This document shows, in pieces, positions 6,415 to 10,140 of a stretch of DNA of 10,140 nucleotides. The notes beneath the pieces were generated by a model. That model was not told the origin of the DNA. It ran no database searches and saw nothing but the letters and a program-made list of their open reading frames with translations. The position numbers were made by a program, and so were the translations under genes. Origin of the DNA: Cytophagaceae bacterium (lineage in GTDB: Bacteria; Bacteroidota; Bacteroidia; Cytophagales; Spirosomataceae). Every line of letters starts with the position of its first letter. Position 1 is the stretch's first letter. Location of the stretch: positions 1 to 10,140 of the forward strand of contig CANHCG010000034.1 of the NCBI GenBank assembly GCA_947459055.1, read 5' to 3'.

Positions 6415-8820
6415 CTATAAAAATTTAAAATTATAGGTAAGAGAAATAAAAGGAGCGGCAAATACACTTAATTCATAAGCGCGTAAGCCTTGCTTGGTCG
6501 ATTTAAAAAAGACCGAATATGGATTTTCTCTTCCATAGAGGTTATACACAGTGAAAACCCAACTGCCTTCCCAGCGCTGCTTTTTTAACGTAGGATTCGT
6601 AATCGTCCATGAAAAATCTAAGCGGTGATAATCTCGAATTCGGTCATTATTCCGCTCTTGAAATACCGCAAATTTCTTTCCGCCAATCTCATACATCCCC
6701 GAGGGCGAAGAAAAAGGGCGACCCGTATTATAAGCAAAAGTAAAGGAGAAGCTATGATGGGTCGTAGGCTGAATATTCAACATCATATTAAAGGTATGCG
6801 GCTTATCATAATTTGTCGGAAACCATGAACCTTCATTAATGGCCTGTACTTCAGGAAAATCACCAATCATCTGACTAAAGGCACGAGCATAGGTATAAGA
6901 AACCCATCCGCTCACTTCACCTTTTTTCTTTTGAACCATCAATTCCATTCCGTAGGCTTTACTTTGCCCGGTAATCAACTGCGTCTCGATGTTGGGGTTC
7001 AACTGTAAATTAGCTCCCGAAACAAAATCCAACGTATTCCGCACATCCCGATAATAGGTTTCCAAGGAAGCCTCGTAGACGTTTTCATTATAGGTTTTAA
7101 ATAATCCTAAGGAGACAAAATCACTTTGTTGGGGTTTTATATATCGATCGGATGTTTTCCAACGCGAAGTCGGTAAAGGCGTCGTATTGTTCGACAATAA
7201 TTGGAAAAACTGCTGCATCCGATTATATCCGAATTTCATTGTTGTATTTTCGCCCAACGAATATTTCATCGTAACCCTAGGCTCAAATCCTCCATAACTA
7301 GTCATCACCTCGCCATCCGCATAAGTCTTTTTACTCACAATGGAATTCAATGAAGGCATTTGGCCCGGTGCATATTCATTCACTACCCCCGCACCTATTC
7401 GCCAATAATGCGAATAACGCAAGCCATATTGGATCGTGAATTTTTCACTCCATTTAAATTCATCATCCGCATAAATGGCCGCTTCAATCGATTGCTCATC
7501 TTGCAATTTCACCGTTGCCACCCGCGAAATTACCCCCACATTCAAGGATCCTGGATCGATATCATAGCGTGTCAAATTAGCACCAAAATTCATTTGATGC
7601 TTCGCATTTGGTTGATAATCAAAGCTCGCCGAAACATTCTTATAGGCAATAAAACTATTTAAATCAATCGTATTTACCGTATCTGGCGCATAGGTTTTGG
7701 TCTTGTAATAAGTGCTTGTCGCACTTAACATCATATTTAATTTCTCTGAGAAATAATGATTCCAATGCAAAGCGAGATTCGTATGTCCATAGTCAAACGA
7801 AGTTCGTTTCGCGATCACATTCTCGATACTAAATAAAGAATCGACACGATAATAATCCTGGCTCAAGTAACTGGAAAAGGAAATGGTATTTTTAGCGTTA
7901 GGTCGGTAAAAGACCTTGGTCGCCACATCCGAGAAATTCGCTCGAATATTTCTTAAATAATCCGGCGCAAACCATTTGAACATAAAATCATTTAAGGACA
8001 AACGTCCTGCCACCAGCACCGATAATTTTTCCTTAACGATGGGTATTTCAGCCATTAAGCGATTTGAAACCAATCCAATACCCCCTTGCATTTTAAACTT
8101 ATCCGTATTTGGTTCAATCATTTTGATATCCAATACCGAAGCTGAACGACCTCCAAAACGCGTTGGAATTCCACCTTTATACAATTCCAAATCACGAATC
8201 GCATCCGATGCAAAAACAGAGAACAATCCAAACATGTGGGTAGGATTGAAAATCGGGGTATCATCGATGTAAATCAAATTTTGATCCACATTACTTCCTC
8301 GAATATTTAAACCATTCGCCCCCTCACCTACCGAGGAAACACCCGGCAAGGTTTGTAAACTCCGAATCACGTCAACCTCCCCCATCATGGTCGGAAGTTT
8401 TTTGATTCCTTTTAAACTCAGCATCGTCACCCCCAAAGATGGTGTTTGAATATCCCGCTTCGTCGATGCACTCGAAACAATCACCTCTTCCAATTGCTTC
8501 GTTACGTCATTTAACTCCACATTGACCTCCAAATCCGCCTTGACATAAAACCGTGTACGGAATGGATTATAGCCCACATGACTCACTTTTAATACATATT
8601 CACCATAGGGAACATATAGTCGGTATTTACCTAAGGAGTCCGTTGAAATCCCCGATTTCTTAAAATCCACCGAGATATCCGCCCCTCGAAGTGGTTCTCC
8701 GGTTTGCGCATCGATGACACGGCCGTAAATGGAAGGAAGCGAAGTGGTTTGAGCAACCATCAGGTGAGCTGTCAAGCAACATAACCCAATGGTTAGGATG
8801 AATCGTATGCGTTTTATCAT
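6415..8820 (-). CDS. TonB-dependent outer-membrane receptor with carboxypeptidase-regulatory-like domain
   Basis: An 801-residue TonB-dependent receptor that would import a ligand across the outer membrane using the proton-motive force passed on by TonB-ExbBD. A signal peptide at about 1-23 (cut near MVAQ) leads into a carboxypeptidase-D regulatory-like beta-sandwich (about 31-105; IYGRVIDAQTGEPLRGADIS at 31-50). LEEVIVSSA (110-118) follows as the usual Bacteroidota transition and possible TonB box. The plug domain (about 125-235) shows LPTMMGEVDVIRSLQTLPGV (142-161), GLNIRGSNVDQNLIYIDDTP (170-189) and LYKGGIPTRFGGRSASVLDI (213-232). The rest is a beta-barrel. It is shorter than typical SusC proteins and its partner is DUF4249, not SusD, so a glycan-utilisation role is not indicated. 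The chain ends FKFL, one residue past the usual terminal aromatic. It lies 49 bases after nuoH and 2 before the DUF4249 gene. The ligand is unknown. Confidence 0.93.
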   Translation of the reverse strand: MIKRIRFILTIGLCCLTAHLMVAQTTSLPSIYGRVIDAQTGEPLRGADISVDFKKSGISTDSLGKYRLYVPYGEYVLKVSHVGYNPFRTRFYVKADLEVNVELNDVTKQLEEVIVSSASTKRDIQTPSLGVTMLSLKGIKKLPTMMGEVDVIRSLQTLPGVSSVGEGANGLNIRGSNVDQNLIYIDDTPIFNPTHMFGLFSVFASDAIRDLELYKGGIPTRFGGRSASVLDIKMIEPNTDKFKMQGGIGLVSNRLMAEIPIVKEKLSVLVAGRLSLNDFMFKWFAPDYLRNIRANFSDVATKVFYRPNAKNTISFSSYLSQDYYRVDSLFSIENVIAKRTSFDYGHTNLALHWNHYFSEKLNMMLSATSTYYKTKTYAPDTVNTIDLNSFIAYKNVSASFDYQPNAKHQMNFGANLTRYDIDPGSLNVGVISRVATVKLQDEQSIEAAIYADDEFKWSEKFTIQYGLRYSHYWRIGAGVVNEYAPGQMPSLNSIVSKKTYADGEVMTSYGGFEPRVTMKYSLGENTTMKFGYNRMQQFFQLLSNNTTPLPTSRWKTSDRYIKPQQSDFVSLGLFKTYNENVYEASLETYYRDVRNTLDFVSGANLQLNPNIETQLITGQSKAYGMELMVQKKKGEVSGWVSYTYARAFSQMIGDFPEVQAINEGSWFPTNYDKPHTFNMMLNIQPTTHHSFSFTFAYNTGRPFSSPSGMYEIGGKKFAVFQERNNDRIRDYHRLDFSWTITNPTLKKQRWEGSWVFTVYNLYGRENPYSVFFKSTKQGLRAYELSVFAAPFISLTYNFKFL

Positions 8821-8869
8821 AGGTTGAGGTTAACGTAATCTCAATGATACGTAAATTCTTTGGAATAGT
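8821..8869 (-). other. 49-base spacer between nuoH and the receptor, with a small hairpin
   Basis: This is the longest gap in the minus-strand series and the likeliest place for a transcriptional boundary. It contains an inverted repeat: 8833-8840 pairs with 8846-8852 around a five-base loop, seven pairs with one bulged base. No U-run follows, so it does not look like an intrinsic terminator. No match to TAnnTTTG is seen on the minus strand and no Shine-Dalgarno sequence precedes the receptor ATG. Function is uncertain. Confidence 0.3.
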
Positions 8870-9955
8870 TTAGCTGAATAGCGACCAAACGGAGGATAAT
8901 GCGACGAAAACCAAAGCGATCGGAGTGAGCACCTTCCAAGACAGATACATTAATTGGTCCACCCGCAACCGAGGTAAGGTCCAACGCACCCACATTTGCA
9001 AAGCGATTAAAACATAGGCTTTTATCATCAACCAAAAGAATCCAAGGACCGTGGCCAATAGCGTACCCTGTTCCCCATTCGTCCAATCTGCCAAACGTAC
9101 TGAGCCTATATTCGGGAATGGCGAATACCAAGCACCCCAGAATAAAATAACCCCCAAAATACTGACTAAAAGCATAATTCCATATTCCGATAAAAACAAG
9201 AGCGCCCAACGCATCCCCGAATATTCCGTATGAAATCCTCCCACTAATTCCGATTCAGCTTCCGGAATATCAAAAGGCGCGCGATTCGCTTCCGCCAAAC
9301 TTGCAATAAAAAACACGATGAACAAAGCAAAAAACAAGGGCATTCGGAAGATATTCCAAGTGAATATTCCACCGATATCGCCTACAGAAATACCTAAAGA
9401 TTGAATCCCAAACAAGTATTGTTGGCCTCCAAAAATCCCCTGCTGGGTCGCGATATCCTGTAAATTCAAGCTCGACGAAATAATGACCACCGACAAAATC
9501 GATAAACCCATCGGGATTTCATAGGAGACTAATTGCGCTGCCGAACGTATCGCGCCCAATAACGAATATTTATTATTCGATGTCCAGCCGGCCAATAAAA
9601 TACCCAAGGTATCCAAAGACAAAATTCCCATGAACAGCATCAGGCCCAACTCCGTTTGACTGCCCTGCAACCAGACACCCGAACTGAGCGGAACTACCGA
9701 AAAAGCCCCAAAAATCGACAAAAAGATAATCCAAGGAGCCAATAAAAATAACTTACGCTGCGCTAAAGCAGGAACAATGTCCTCCTTTTGCAAAAGCTTA
9801 ATTAAATCCGCAAAAATCTGTAATAATCCCCATTTTCCTACCTCCATAGGACCCAAACGATCCTGCATAAATGCAGACAATTTGCGCTCCACATAGACTC
9901 CGATCAACACATTGACCAAAAGCAAAAGTAAACAAATGAGTAGGGCTATTCCCAT
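8870..9955 (-). CDS. nuoH: NADH-quinone oxidoreductase subunit H (complex I)
   Basis: A 361-residue integral membrane subunit of respiratory complex I, which couples electron transfer from NADH to quinone with proton pumping. NuoH joins the membrane arm to the hydrophilic arm and lines the quinone chamber. Landmarks are all present: YVERKLSAFMQDRLGP (21-36), GLLQIFADLIKLLQKEDIVP (43-62), the loop GWTSNNKYSLLGAIRSAAQL (123-142) leading into VSYEIP (143-148), EANRAPFDIPEAESELVGGF (222-241) with its charged quinone-site residues, and WVRWTLPRLRVDQLM (322-336). About eight hydrophobic helices can be drawn and length is normal. The ATG directly abuts the TAA of the upstream PLP enzyme gene, so the two are probably co-transcribed. 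No other nuo gene is visible: nuoI, usually downstream, is replaced by a TonB-dependent receptor. Identity is firm; the context is unusual. Confidence 0.97.
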   Translation of the reverse strand: MGIALLICLLLLLVNVLIGVYVERKLSAFMQDRLGPMEVGKWGLLQIFADLIKLLQKEDIVPALAQRKLFLLAPWIIFLSIFGAFSVVPLSSGVWLQGSQTELGLMLFMGILSLDTLGILLAGWTSNNKYSLLGAIRSAAQLVSYEIPMGLSILSVVIISSSLNLQDIATQQGIFGGQQYLFGIQSLGISVGDIGGIFTWNIFRMPLFFALFIVFFIASLAEANRAPFDIPEAESELVGGFHTEYSGMRWALLFLSEYGIMLLVSILGVILFWGAWYSPFPNIGSVRLADWTNGEQGTLLATVLGFFWLMIKAYVLIALQMWVRWTLPRLRVDQLMYLSWKVLTPIALVFVALSSVWSLFS

Positions 9956-10140
9956 TTAACGAATCGCGTCCAAGGCGTGTATAATATCAGCTTTTAAATC
10001 ATCAATATGCTCCAAGCCAACCGCAATACGCACTAATCCTGCCGTAATTCCTACCGCCGCTCTATCCTCCGCAGATAATTTCGAATGCGTAGTCGAAGCA
10101 GGATGCGTCATGATCGTCCGCGAATCCCCTAAATTAGGCG
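9956..10140 (-). CDS. Cys/Met metabolism PLP-dependent enzyme, C-terminal 60 residues (partial)
   Basis: The right edge cuts this gene; its start and PLP-binding lysine lie outside the window. The visible 60 residues are the C-terminus of a trans-sulfuration enzyme (Cys/Met metabolism PLP family). They contain NLGDSRTIMTHPASTTHSKL (2-21 of the visible part), then GITAGLVRIAVGLEHIDDLK (30-49). Arg37 in LVRIAVGLE matches the family Arg that binds the substrate carboxylate. The NLGDxRT/THPASTTH wording resembles O-succinyl- or O-acetylhomoserine sulfhydrylases (MetZ/MetY type) somewhat more than cystathionine beta-lyases, but the fragment cannot settle which. These enzymes work in the cytoplasm in methionine or cysteine synthesis. 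The TAA stop (9958-9956) is followed at once by the nuoH ATG. Confidence 0.9.
   Translation of the reverse strand, partial: PNLGDSRTIMTHPASTTHSKLSAEDRAAVGITAGLVRIAVGLEHIDDLKADIIHALDAIR

Noticed and set aside
7360..7662. 100-codon plus-strand frame (and similar ones at 7976-8272 and 6625-6828) opposite the receptor gene
   Set aside because: They are antisense to the beta-barrel and plug coding region and have no motif or start context.
6415..8820. SusC-type receptor of a polysaccharide utilisation locus
   Set aside because: The protein is shorter than typical SusC, the neighbour is DUF4249 rather than SusD, and no glycoside hydrolase or sulfatase is in view.
8841..9209. 122-codon minus-strand frame overlapping the end of nuoH in another frame
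   Set aside because: It covers the conserved nuoH C-terminal region and its translation resembles no family I know, so it is a frame shadow of nuoH.
1..10140. Mobile element, phage, toxin-antitoxin or defence system
   Set aside because: All genes belong to ordinary chromosomal families, with no transposase, integrase, terminal inverted repeats, tandem repeats or array-like spacing seen on either strand.

Overview
The window reads as a compact stretch of a Bacteroidota chromosome, probably a Cytophagales-like aerobe. The support is a TonB-dependent receptor with an N-terminal carboxypeptidase-regulatory-like domain followed by a DUF4249 lipoprotein, a very large YfhO-type membrane protein, start sites without clear Shine-Dalgarno sequences, and a respiratory complex I subunit. 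The genus cannot be fixed from sequence alone. No tRNA, rRNA, insertion sequence, CRISPR array or phage gene is visible, and no gap exceeds about 50 bases.

Layout: bases 29-3354 hold two plus-strand genes 2 bases apart, a GT-C-fold YfhO family protein and a YicC/YloC family endoribonuclease. From the right edge back to 3351 everything is on the minus strand. In transcription order this is the C-terminal end of a Cys/Met-metabolism PLP enzyme, nuoH (its ATG directly abuts the previous stop), a TonB-dependent receptor (49-base gap), a DUF4249 lipoprotein (2-base gap), hemH ferrochelatase (34-base gap) and an EamA/DMT-type transporter (1-base gap). The two convergent groups meet with their stop codons overlapping at 3351-3354.

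How the genes may work together: the receptor and DUF4249 protein almost certainly form an outer-membrane uptake pair for an unknown ligand. The ferrochelatase right behind them inserts iron into protoporphyrin and carries an internal five-cysteine segment like that of [2Fe-2S] ferrochelatases. An iron or heme link for the receptor is therefore a reasonable guess, not a demonstrated fact. NuoH is the quinone-site membrane subunit of complex I and is flanked here by genes unrelated to complex I. YfhO and YicC look like ordinary housekeeping neighbours.

I found no clear undescribed multi-gene system. The points most worth a second look are the ferrochelatase cysteine segment, the isolated nuoH, the receptor/DUF4249/hemH linkage, the cysteine-rich DUF4249 protein and the overlapping convergent stops.
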